Assembly: GCF_049116215.1 (NCBI RefSeq)
Contig: NZ_JAGDZB010000002.1
Span: 186,001 to 250,000, forward strand
Source of the DNA: Shimia sp049116215
GTDB taxonomy: Bacteria > Pseudomonadota > Alphaproteobacteria > Rhodobacterales > Rhodobacteraceae
Direction of reading: 5' to 3'
Length of the DNA stretch: 64,000 bases
Positions 51,634 through 59,611 of the stretch are shown here, piece after piece (positions within the stretch are counted from its first letter, which is position 1; every line of letters begins with the position of its first letter). Below the pieces are notes generated by a model. The model was not told the DNA's origin, did not search any database, and saw only the letters and a program-made list of their open reading frames with translations. A program made the position numbers and the translations under genes.

Positions 51634-53427
51634 TTATTTATATGCTTTTTTCAAAACATAACTGCCCGGAGCGTCTCCAAGCGGAGGGTGATTCTCGTCC
51701 CCTTCCTCTCGGGCGGATATTTTTTTGCCTGATTTCTTCGACAACCACGCATCCCAACGCGGCCACCAGGATCCCTCGTTGAAGGTTGCGCCATGCATCC
51801 ACTCATCCGCCGTGCCTTTCACATCGGTATTGGTGTAATGGCCATACTTCTTCTTACTTGGCGGGTTCACAATCCCGGCGATGTGGCCCGACTGCGATAC
51901 GATGAAGGTCTTGGACCGGCTCTTGGTTTGCTGAAATCCGTTGTAGCAGTCTTTCCACCGCGCGATGTGATCTGTCTCACAGGTTACGGCGCAGACCGGC
52001 ACATCCACGTCAGTGATTTTCAAAGTTGTGCCACACAGCTCAACCCCCTCACCAACAAATTTGTTGGCCTGACACAGCTCGCGCAAATACTGATGCGCCA
52101 TTTTGCCTGGCAAGCCAGAGCCATCGCCGTTCCAGTACAATAGATCAAACGCGGGCGGTGCCTCCCCCATAAAGTAACTCTTGATCGCCGGACCGTAGAT
52201 CAGGTCATTGGACCGCAGGAAACTAAACGTTCGCTGCATGATAAAGGACCGCAGGATGCCAAACTCCTCGACCTCATCATCAATGCCGTCAATAAAGTCA
52301 TCCTGCAAAAACGGCGTAAACTCACCTTGGTCAGAGAAATCCGTGAGCGTGGTGAAGAACGTCGCGGATTTCACCGATTTGTCACCGCGCTGCTTCATCA
52401 ACGACAGCGTCAGATGCAGTGTGGTCCCCGCGATACAATAGCCAACCGCGTTCACCTGTTTCTGCTTGGTAATGTCTTTGACCTGCGCAATGGCTTCGAG
52501 GAATCCCTCCTCAATATAGTCATCCATCCCCACATCCGCGTGCGACAGATCAGGATTGACCCAGCTCACCACAAACACAGTGTACCCCTGCGCCACACAC
52601 CACCGGATCAGACTGTTCTGTTCTTTGAGATCCAGAATGTAGTATTTGTTGATCCAGGGCGGAAAGATGATCAACGGTATTTCATGCACCGTCTCGGTGG
52701 TTGGCGAAAACTGCAGCAACTCGAACATGCGATTGCGGTACACCACCTTACCCGGGGCTGTCGCAATGTTGCGCCCAATCTCAAAGGCGTCTTCGTCCGC
52801 GAGCTTCACCAGAAGCTCACCGTTGTTGGCCTCCAGATCAGAGATCATGTTCTGCAATCCGTCGATCAGGGACTGCCCTTCTGTCTCCACAGCCTTTTCC
52901 AACGCATCCGGGTTGGTCCCCAAAAAGTTGGTCGGCGACATCATGTCGACAATCTGGCTCGAGAAATATTCAATCCGTTGTTTGTCTTTCGGCGCCAGCC
53001 CCTCGAGCTCACCAACAGCGGTTTTGATCGCCTCGGAATTGCGCATGTATTGCTGTTTGAGAAGATTGAAATAGGGATGGGTCTTCCACATTGGGTGAGA
53101 GAATCGGCGGTCGGTCGGTGTGTCATCCTGCGGTGCAGAAAATTGCCCCTTAAGCATTAAATTCTGTGCGTCTACGAAAGATTTAACCGACTTTCCCCAC
53201 AGATCGAGCTGATTTTCGATAACTTTTCCGGGGTTGTCGACCATCGCTTGCCAATAGGCGTTCGCAGCGTTCATGAAGACTTCAGGTTCCGGGGAATTTA
53301 GCTCATCTCTCAATGGCTTATGGCGACCAAGCACTTCGGTTAATCGCAGCGACAAAGCTTCAACTTTTGCCAAATTCGCGTTCAGGCGATCCATTTTTTC
53401 GCCAGTTTCAGTCTCATTTGTTGTCAT
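51634..53427 (-). CDS. phaC: Class I polyhydroxyalkanoate synthase
   Basis: A 597-residue synthase that polymerises 3-hydroxyacyl-CoA, mainly 3-hydroxybutyryl-CoA. The lipase-like box with the catalytic Cys is VGYCIAGTTLHL near residue 329. Other conserved parts are PPWINKYYILDLKEQNSLIR, VFVVSWVNPDLSHADVGMDD, and the C-terminal His in SQSGHIAGIVNPP, with the Asp in DVDVPVCAVTCETDHIARWK. Length fits class I, which needs no PhaE. It is divergent from the depolymerase, with a PhaR-type palindrome between them. Confidence 0.96.
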   Translation of the reverse strand: MTTNETETGEKMDRLNANLAKVEALSLRLTEVLGRHKPLRDELNSPEPEVFMNAANAYWQAMVDNPGKVIENQLDLWGKSVKSFVDAQNLMLKGQFSAPQDDTPTDRRFSHPMWKTHPYFNLLKQQYMRNSEAIKTAVGELEGLAPKDKQRIEYFSSQIVDMMSPTNFLGTNPDALEKAVETEGQSLIDGLQNMISDLEANNGELLVKLADEDAFEIGRNIATAPGKVVYRNRMFELLQFSPTTETVHEIPLIIFPPWINKYYILDLKEQNSLIRWCVAQGYTVFVVSWVNPDLSHADVGMDDYIEEGFLEAIAQVKDITKQKQVNAVGYCIAGTTLHLTLSLMKQRGDKSVKSATFFTTLTDFSDQGEFTPFLQDDFIDGIDDEVEEFGILRSFIMQRTFSFLRSNDLIYGPAIKSYFMGEAPPAFDLLYWNGDGSGLPGKMAHQYLRELCQANKFVGEGVELCGTTLKITDVDVPVCAVTCETDHIARWKDCYNGFQQTKSRSKTFIVSQSGHIAGIVNPPSKKKYGHYTNTDVKGTADEWMHGATFNEGSWWPRWDAWLSKKSGKKISAREEGDENHPPLGDAPGSYVLKKAYK

Positions 53428-53450
53428 ATTAACCCATTCGCCCTAATGTC

Positions 53451-53463
53451 GCTGCTGTGCAGC
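53451..53463. promoter_or_regulatory. PhaR-type palindrome between phaC and phaZ
   Basis: GCTGC-TGT-GCAGC, a perfect palindrome fitting CTGC-N3-GCAG, 24 bp from the phaC start and 73 bp before phaZ. It could let PhaR control synthesis and breakdown together. Confidence 0.7.
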
Positions 53464-53535
53464 ATTAACCAAGCGCCCCCTCAATATTACTGGGGAAAAC
53501 ACAGGGTGCATACCCCAAACGATAGGACGAAGCAC

Positions 53536-54825
53536 ATGCGATACATGGCCACGTATGACCTGATGGAAACGATGCGGAACACCAACCAATGGTTGGGCGC
53601 CACCGCCAGCGCCATGGCGTCATACCCAGCTTTCGCATTGGTCCCAAACCCGGGTTTGCAATGGATGGCAGCTTGGGGCGAGGTCACCGAACGCGCCTTC
53701 CAACGCATGATTGTGAAGCCGGATTGGGGCATCGACAGCTTCACCTGCGAAGACGGCAAAGACCACATCGTCAACATCAACACCGTGATCGAACGCCCCT
53801 TTGGGGACCTGATCCACTTTGAAGTTTCCGGCCGCAAACCGATGAAGCGCAAGGTCATGTTGGTGGCACCAATGTCCGGCCACTACGCCACCCTGCTGCG
53901 CTCCACCGTGAAAAGCCTGATTGCGGATTGCGAAGTCTACATCACCGATTGGCATAACGCGCGCGACATCCCCGTGTCCGATGGCAAGTTTGATGTTGAG
54001 GATTACACCCTCTACCTTGTCGATTTTATGAAAGAGCTTGGCCCCGACACCCATGTGATCGCCGTGTGCCAGCCTGCCCCGCTCACTTTGGCCGCCACCG
54101 CCTATCTGGCCGAAGAAGACCCGGCAGCGCAGCCGCGCTCCCTCACCCTGATTGGCGGGCCAATTGATCCTAACGCCGCCGCCACCGAAGTCACCGACTT
54201 TGGCCATCGCGTCACCATGGGGCAGCTTGAAGAAACCATGATCCAACGTGTGGGCTTCAAATACCCCGGCGTGGGTCGGATGGTTTATCCAGGCCTGTTG
54301 CAGCTCTCCTCCTTTATGTCGATGAACGGCGAGCGCCACTCAAAGGCGTTTAACGACCAAATCATGCGCGTGTCCCGCGGCGAGGCGTCAGATCACGACG
54401 CGCACAACCGATTCTACGATGAATATCTGGCTGTTATGGACATGACCGCCGAATTCTACCTTTCCACGGTGGAGCGTCTGTTTAAAAACGGCGAAATCGC
54501 CAACAACGAATTTGTTGTGGCAGGCCGCAAGGTCGACATTGGCAAGATCACCACCGTGGCTGTGAAAACCGTCGAAGGTGCCAAAGACGACATCACCGCC
54601 CCCGGTCAATGCATTGCCGCTCTGGACCTCTGCACTGGCCTGCCTGACGACAAAAAGGCAAGCCACGTTGAGCCGGGCGCCGGTCACTACGGGATTTTTG
54701 CAGGCAAGAGCTGGCGCAACAACATCCGCCCTCTGGTGCTCGAATTCATCGATGCCAACGCGGCGGCGCCAAAGAAGAAAGCCGCTGCCGCGCGCAAGCC
54801 AGCCAATAAGAACACCGCCGCCTAA
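53536..54825 (+). CDS. phaZ: Intracellular polyhydroxyalkanoate depolymerase
   Basis: A 429-residue enzyme of the intracellular PHB depolymerase type. ATG 53536 (MRYMATYDLMETMRNTNQWL) has AGGA eight bases upstream. The alpha/beta-hydrolase core shows MLVAPMSGHYATLLRSTVKS and VYITDWHNARDIP. The nucleophile is a Cys in VIAVCQPAPLTLAATAY near residue 177, and the catalytic His is in VEPGAGHYGIFAGKSW. The C-terminus is Lys/Ala-rich (PKKKAAAARKPANKNTAA). No signal peptide, as expected for granule mobilisation inside the cell. Divergent from phaC. Confidence 0.93.
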   Translation: MRYMATYDLMETMRNTNQWLGATASAMASYPAFALVPNPGLQWMAAWGEVTERAFQRMIVKPDWGIDSFTCEDGKDHIVNINTVIERPFGDLIHFEVSGRKPMKRKVMLVAPMSGHYATLLRSTVKSLIADCEVYITDWHNARDIPVSDGKFDVEDYTLYLVDFMKELGPDTHVIAVCQPAPLTLAATAYLAEEDPAAQPRSLTLIGGPIDPNAAATEVTDFGHRVTMGQLEETMIQRVGFKYPGVGRMVYPGLLQLSSFMSMNGERHSKAFNDQIMRVSRGEASDHDAHNRFYDEYLAVMDMTAEFYLSTVERLFKNGEIANNEFVVAGRKVDIGKITTVAVKTVEGAKDDITAPGQCIAALDLCTGLPDDKKASHVEPGAGHYGIFAGKSWRNNIRPLVLEFIDANAAAPKKKAAAARKPANKNTAA

Positions 54826-54852
54826 TCCGGCAAGTCAAAATCTTCCGCACAC

Positions 54853-54887
54853 AAATGGGGCGATCGTTAGACGATTCGCCCCATTGT
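54853..54887 (+). terminator. Terminator of phaZ
   Basis: AATGGGGCGA and TCGCCCCATT arms, perfect 10-bp stem, followed by GTTGTATTT. Confidence 0.8.
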
Positions 54888-54937
54888 TGTATTTGCCGGC
54901 CACCGTTGCAAAAGATGCACATCTGCCTGCCGCAATA

Positions 54938-54980
54938 TTTTCCACATAAATACCCGCTTAGGCCTACATATTGTGGATAA
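54938..54980. promoter_or_regulatory. Two DnaA-box sequences upstream of nrdJ
   Basis: TTTTCCACA at 54938-54946 (plus) and TTATCCACA on the minus strand at 54972-54980 (perfect consensus). They face each other 25 bp apart in the 590-bp phaZ-nrdJ spacer. An NrdR-like sequence overlaps the second. Confidence 0.5.
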
Positions 54981-55038
54981 CTCTGCCCCCTGCTCTCGCC
55001 CAAAAGCAGAAACGCCTTTTTTCAAACGTTTAGCGGAA

Positions 55039-55053
55039 TTAACCATTATTAAC
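55039..55053. promoter_or_regulatory. CtrA-like site upstream of nrdJ
   Basis: TTAACCATTATTAAC contains the alphaproteobacterial half-site TTAACCAT and a second TTAAC. Spacing is one base shorter than the Caulobacter TTAA-N7-TTAA. A GAATC (GANTC, CcrM methylation site) is at 55077-55081. Confidence 0.4.
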
Positions 55054-55173
55054 GGGCTCTAAACAGGCCTGTGGAGGAATCGGACCCCATCGGCGAGTCG
55101 CCGCCAGCCCCTTTCCGTCAACAGGAAAAATCCTGATTTTTGGTAAATAAATCCGTTGACCCTTTAGGGGGCG

Positions 55174-55221
55174 ATACGCCAGTTTGTGGCAGCAGCCGAG
55201 AAAACCCACTAGATATTGTGG
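55174..55221 (+). promoter_or_regulatory. Tandem NrdR-box candidates upstream of nrdJ
   Basis: CCACTAGATATTGTGG (55206-55221) matches 13 of 16 positions of the NrdR consensus ACACWATATATWGTGT. ATACGCCAGTTTGTGG (55174-55189) is a weaker match exactly 32 bp upstream, the three-turn spacing usual for NrdR pairs. Confidence 0.6.
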
Positions 55222-55415
55222 CGACCAAGGTAGCGGAGACAAACTCTGATAAACACCCGTTTGGGTCTGTTGTAGCGGCAAACGCATGACGTTTACGCGC
55301 CGGTCTCCCTTTGCCTGCTGGTCCGAACCACCATCCAAGGGTTCACACTGGATGCGCCATCAATCGCACAGAACGTGCACCACGGGACACTTTGGCACTG
55401 GGGACGACAACAGGC

Positions 55416-58400
55416 ATGAAGATTCAACGACGCTTCACCAAGACCGGACAGGATGCTTACGCAGATCTGGATTTTGTGACCACCGAATCTGAGATCCGCA
55501 ACCCGGACGGCACAGTTGTCTTCCATCTTGCTGACGTCGAAGTCCCGTCCAGCTGGTCACAAGTGGCCTCTGATGTGATCGCGCAAAAATACTTCCGCAA
55601 AGCGGGCGTCCCGGCCAAAATGCGCAAAGTGCGTGAAAAAGGTGTTCCAGAGTTCCTGTGGCGCTCGGTCCCGGCCAACGATGACGTGGCCATCGGCAGC
55701 GAAACCAGCGCCAAACAGGTGTTTGACCGCCTCGCCGGGGCTTGGACCTATTGGGGCTGGAAAGGCGGCTACTTCTCTTCCGAAGAAGACGCTCGCGCCT
55801 ATTTTGACGAGATGCGCTACATGCTGGCGACCCAGCGCGCCGCGCCCAACTCGCCACAGTGGTTCAACACCGGCCTGCACTGGGCCTACGGCATTGATGG
55901 CCCCTCTCAGGGCCACTACTACGTCGACTACAAAAGTGGCAAGCTGACCAAATCCAAATCTGCTTACGAGCACCCACAACCGCACGCTTGCTTCATTCAG
56001 TCCGTGGCGGATGATCTTGTGGGCGACGGCGGCATCATGGATCTCTGGGTCCGCGAAGCCCGCCTGTTCAAATACGGTTCCGGCACCGGAACCAACTTCA
56101 GCTCTCTGCGCGCAGACGGCGAATCTCTCTCTGGCGGCGGCAAATCTTCTGGCTTGATGGGCTTCCTGAAAATCGGCGACCGCGCCGCAGGGGCGATCAA
56201 GTCCGGCGGCACCACCCGTCGCGCGGCCAAAATGGTGATTGTCGATGCCGATCACCCGGACATCGAGGAATACATCAATTGGAAGGTCAAAGAGGAGCAG
56301 AAGGTTGCCTCCATCGTGGCCGGCTCCAAAATGCACGAGCAAAAGCTTAACGGCATCTTTGACGCGATCAAATCTTGGGATGGTGCCGAGGCAGACGCCT
56401 ATGACGCCAAGATCAACGAAGGCCTGAAATCCGCAATCCGCGACGCCAAAAAGTCGATGATCCCGGAGACGTATATCAAACGCGTGCTGGATTACGCCAA
56501 ACAGGGCTACGCCAGCATCGAGTTCCCGACCTATGACACCGATTGGGACTCTGAGGCCTACGCCTCTGTATCCGGCCAGAACTCCAACAACTCCATCCGC
56601 GTCACCGACGCCTTCCTGAAGGCTGTGGAAAACGACGACGATTGGGAGCTGATCCGCCGCACCGACGGCAAAGTGGCCAAAACCATCAAGGCCCGCGACC
56701 TTTGGGAAGATGTCGGCCACGCCGCATGGGCTTGTGCTGATCCGGGCATCCAGTACCACGACACGGTGAACGCCTGGCACACCTGCCCGGAAGATGGCGA
56801 AATCCGCGGCTCCAACCCGTGTTCCGAATATATGTTCCTGGACGACACGGCGTGTAACCTCGCCTCCATGAACCTGCTGTCCTTCCTAAAGGACGGCGTT
56901 TTCCAGGCCGAAGACTACATGCACGCCACCCGTCTCTGGACCGTGACGCTGGAAATTTCGGTGACCATGGCGCAGTTCCCGTCCAAGGAAATTGCCCAAC
57001 GGTCATATGACTTCCGCACTCTCGGTCTTGGCTACGCCAACATCGGCGGCCTGCTGATGAACATGGGCTACGGCTATGACAGTGAAGAAGGCCGCGCGCT
57101 TGGCGGCGCGCTCACCGCATTGATGACGGGTGTGGCCTATGCCACCTCGGCTGAAATGGCGGGGGAACTGGGCGCCTTTGACGGCTATGCTCGCAACAGC
57201 GAACATATGCTCCGCGTGATCCGAAACCACCGCCGCGCGGCCCAAGGCCTGACCTCCGGTTACGAAGGTTTGGCCGTCAAACCATTGCCGCTGGACGCTG
57301 AAAACTGCCCAGACCAAGTCCTGGTTGAATTGGCTAAATCCTCCTGGGACGAAGCCCTCGAGCTGGGCGAGAAGAACGGCTACCGCAACGCCCAGACCTC
57401 GGTGATTGCCCCAACCGGCACCATTGGTCTGGTGATGGATTGTGACACCACTGGCATTGAGCCTGATTTTGCGCTGGTGAAGTTCAAAAAGCTCGCAGGC
57501 GGCGGCTACTTCAAGATCATCAACCGCTCCGTGCCTGCGGCATTGGAAGGTCTCGGCTATTCCTCCGCGCAGATCGAAGAGATTGTGTCCTACGCTGTAG
57601 GTCACGGCACCATCGGCAACGCGCCGGGCATCAACCACACCTCGCTGATCGGCCATGGCTTCACCACCAACGAAATCGAAAAAATCGAAGCCGCTCTTGG
57701 GTCCGCTTTCGACATTCGCTTTGTGTTCAACCAATGGACGCTGGGCGAAGAGTTCTGCACCAATGTGCTTGGTATCCCAGCGGAGAAGCTGAACGACCCG
57801 GCCTTCGAACTGCTTGGGCACCTCGGCTACACCAAAGCGGACATTGATCTGGCCAACGACCACGTCTGCGGCACCATGACCCTCGAAGGCGCGCCATTCC
57901 TCAAGGAAGAGCACTATCACATCTTTGATTGTGCCAACCCATGCGGCAAAAAAGGCAAGCGCTACCTTTCTGTGGACAGCCACATCACCATGATGGCATC
58001 TGCCCAGAGCTTCATCTCTGGCGCGATCTCCAAAACAATCAACATGCCCAACGATGCCACCATCGAGGACTGCCAGAGCGCCTACGAGCTCTCTTGGTCC
58101 CTCGGCATCAAAGCCAACGCTCTGTACCGTGACGGTTCCAAACTGTCCCAACCGCTGGCTGCCGCGCTGGTGGAGGACGATGACGAAGCTGCCGAAGTGC
58201 TCGAATCCGGGTCCATGACCGAAAAGGCGCAAGTTCTGGCCGAAAAGATCGTCGAGAAAATCGTCGTCAAAGAAGTGGCCCGCGGCCGCGAAAAAATGCC
58301 GGAACGCCGCAAAGGCTACACCCAGAAAGCAGTTGTGGGCGGCCACAAAGTCTACCTGCGCACCGGTGAATATTCCGACGGCTCACTGGGCGAAATCTTC

Positions 58401-59081
58401 ATCGACATGCACAAGGAAGGCGCTGGCTTCCGCGCGATGATGAACAACTTCGCCATCGCTGTCTCGGTTGGCCTGCAGTACGGCGTGCCGCTCGAAGAAT
58501 TTGTCGACGCCTTCACCTTCACCAAATTTGAGCCTGCGGGCATGGTGCAGGGCAACGACTCCATCAAAAACGCCACCTCAATCCTCGACTATATCTTCCG
58601 CGAATTGGCCGTGTCTTACCTCGACCGCACCGACCTTGCGCATATCAAGCCAGAAGGCACCACGTTTGACGATGTTGGACGTGGCGAGGAAGAAGGTGTT
58701 TCCAACGTCTCCGAACTGTCCGACACCGCTGCGACTCGCTCGCTTGAGGTGCTGAAGCAGATCTCCTCCACCGGGTATTTGCGCAAGCGTTTGCCGCAAG
58801 AACTGGTGGTGTTGAACGGCGGCGGCAACATTTCTGTGGATAACTCGGACGCCGTCAAGAATCTCGCCACTTTGGTGCCGGAAACCGCTGGCGCAACCGT
58901 ATCAGACATGGCACCTAGCGCCTCCGTCACAGCGGTGGCGGCTCCGATGGACGAGCGGGTCAAAGCCAAAATGCAAGGCTACGAGGGCGACCCTTGTGGC
59001 GATTGCGGCAACTACACTTTGGTGCGCAACGGCACCTGCATGAAATGCAACACCTGCGGCGCCACCTCGGGCTGTAGCTAA
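55416..59081 (+). CDS. nrdJ: Vitamin B12-dependent (class II) ribonucleotide reductase
   Basis: A 1221-residue adenosylcobalamin enzyme that reduces ribonucleotides to deoxyribonucleotides, independent of oxygen. Start at ATG 55416 (MKIQRRFTKTGQDAYADLDF). Catalytic-barrel motifs include NSPQWFNTGLHWAYG, KYGSGTGTNFSSLR, GSNPCSEYMFLDDTACNLAS (active-site Cys) and NAQTSVIAPTGTIGLVMDCD. The C-terminus carries a four-Cys zinc-ribbon-like tail (CGDCGNYTLVRN then CMKCNTCGATSGCS) used for thiol re-reduction. It is preceded by a long control region and followed by a tightly coupled small gene. Confidence 0.96.
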   Translation: MKIQRRFTKTGQDAYADLDFVTTESEIRNPDGTVVFHLADVEVPSSWSQVASDVIAQKYFRKAGVPAKMRKVREKGVPEFLWRSVPANDDVAIGSETSAKQVFDRLAGAWTYWGWKGGYFSSEEDARAYFDEMRYMLATQRAAPNSPQWFNTGLHWAYGIDGPSQGHYYVDYKSGKLTKSKSAYEHPQPHACFIQSVADDLVGDGGIMDLWVREARLFKYGSGTGTNFSSLRADGESLSGGGKSSGLMGFLKIGDRAAGAIKSGGTTRRAAKMVIVDADHPDIEEYINWKVKEEQKVASIVAGSKMHEQKLNGIFDAIKSWDGAEADAYDAKINEGLKSAIRDAKKSMIPETYIKRVLDYAKQGYASIEFPTYDTDWDSEAYASVSGQNSNNSIRVTDAFLKAVENDDDWELIRRTDGKVAKTIKARDLWEDVGHAAWACADPGIQYHDTVNAWHTCPEDGEIRGSNPCSEYMFLDDTACNLASMNLLSFLKDGVFQAEDYMHATRLWTVTLEISVTMAQFPSKEIAQRSYDFRTLGLGYANIGGLLMNMGYGYDSEEGRALGGALTALMTGVAYATSAEMAGELGAFDGYARNSEHMLRVIRNHRRAAQGLTSGYEGLAVKPLPLDAENCPDQVLVELAKSSWDEALELGEKNGYRNAQTSVIAPTGTIGLVMDCDTTGIEPDFALVKFKKLAGGGYFKIINRSVPAALEGLGYSSAQIEEIVSYAVGHGTIGNAPGINHTSLIGHGFTTNEIEKIEAALGSAFDIRFVFNQWTLGEEFCTNVLGIPAEKLNDPAFELLGHLGYTKADIDLANDHVCGTMTLEGAPFLKEEHYHIFDCANPCGKKGKRYLSVDSHITMMASAQSFISGAISKTINMPNDATIEDCQSAYELSWSLGIKANALYRDGSKLSQPLAAALVEDDDEAAEVLESGSMTEKAQVLAEKIVEKIVVKEVARGREKMPERRKGYTQKAVVGGHKVYLRTGEYSDGSLGEIFIDMHKEGAGFRAMMNNFAIAVSVGLQYGVPLEEFVDAFTFTKFEPAGMVQGNDSIKNATSILDYIFRELAVSYLDRTDLAHIKPEGTTFDDVGRGEEEGVSNVSELSDTAATRSLEVLKQISSTGYLRKRLPQELVVLNGGGNISVDNSDAVKNLATLVPETAGATVSDMAPSASVTAVAAPMDERVKAKMQGYEGDPCGDCGNYTLVRNGTCMKCNTCGATSGCS

Positions 59082-59091
59082 GGAGATGACT

Positions 59092-59283
59092 GTGACGAAG
59101 AGCAGAAGCCTTCCGTCTAATGACGACCAAAGCCAAACCACCAATGACACCTTGGTGGGCACCATCCGCATCAGCGGTGACTGGGCCCGCAAGGTACGTG
59201 GCGAAGCAGATGCCCCTGCCCCGCAGGCGGCCAACGACGATTACGCCGAGCACCGGATTTTTGCCGCCCGCAAAAGCTCCTGA
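59092..59283 (+). CDS. Small hypothetical protein coupled to nrdJ (63 aa)
   Basis: Starts at GTG 59092, six bases after AAGGAG, which itself follows the nrdJ stop at once; an ATG at 59086 would sit directly on the ribosome site and is unlikely. The 63-residue product is polar, with one recognisable block, NDTLVGTIRISGDWARKVRG, and an otherwise disordered composition. No domain is known to me. Position suggests a role with NrdJ, unproven. Confidence 0.6.
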   Translation: MTKSRSLPSNDDQSQTTNDTLVGTIRISGDWARKVRGEADAPAPQAANDDYAEHRIFAARKSS

Positions 59284-59470
59284 TCGGCGACCACGAGATC
59301 CCGGGGGGACCTGGGTAGGGGGCCTCGGCCCCCGACGACATACTCCGCTGCCGTCCCTAAGTTTAGGCAGTGGTGTTCCACGGAGCGGGTGCGCTCGCTC
59401 CGACGACATTCAGGCCGCAGGCAAAAAACATCGAGCGGTAATTATAGAGTGAGCCTGAATGGCGAAACTG
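59284..59470. other. Gene-free region with several hairpins
   Basis: No protein gene is supportable. Hairpins visible: AGGGGGCC-TC-GGCCCCC around 59317-59333 and GGAGCG-GGTG-CGCTCGCTCC around 59382-59401. The strong terminator at 59471 closes the region, so an unlisted structured RNA ending there is possible. Confidence 0.35.
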
Positions 59471-59498
59471 GGGGGCCCTTTGGCCCCCTACTTTTTTT
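59471..59498 (+). terminator. Terminator downstream of the nrdJ region
   Basis: GGGGGGCC-CTT-TGGCCCCC hairpin followed by TACTTTTTTT. Confidence 0.85.
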
Positions 59499-59611
59499 GT
59501 GCAGTGGCCAAATCTTTCAACCACTCACTTTCTCCTGATCCAAGTTGATTGGCGCACTCATCCGTTCCTCAGCCACAAAGAGTAAACCGCCCTTTGCGCC
59601 AAGGATCCACC

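Noticed and set aside
54930..55060. Candidate chromosomal origin (DnaA boxes, CtrA-like site, A+T-rich bases)
   Set aside because: Only two DnaA boxes are clustered, and the neighbours are phaZ and nrdJ rather than hemE, dnaA, parAB or repABC. Promoter control of nrdJ explains the sites better.
55230..55415. Cobalamin riboswitch in the nrdJ leader
   Set aside because: The leader contains a GGAGAC and a GCACTGG that caught the eye, but no B12 box or the expected core order could be traced.
58835..58843. Perfect DnaA box inside nrdJ
   Set aside because: It lies deep in coding sequence, encoded by ordinary Val-Asp-Asn codons, and is alone; most likely chance.
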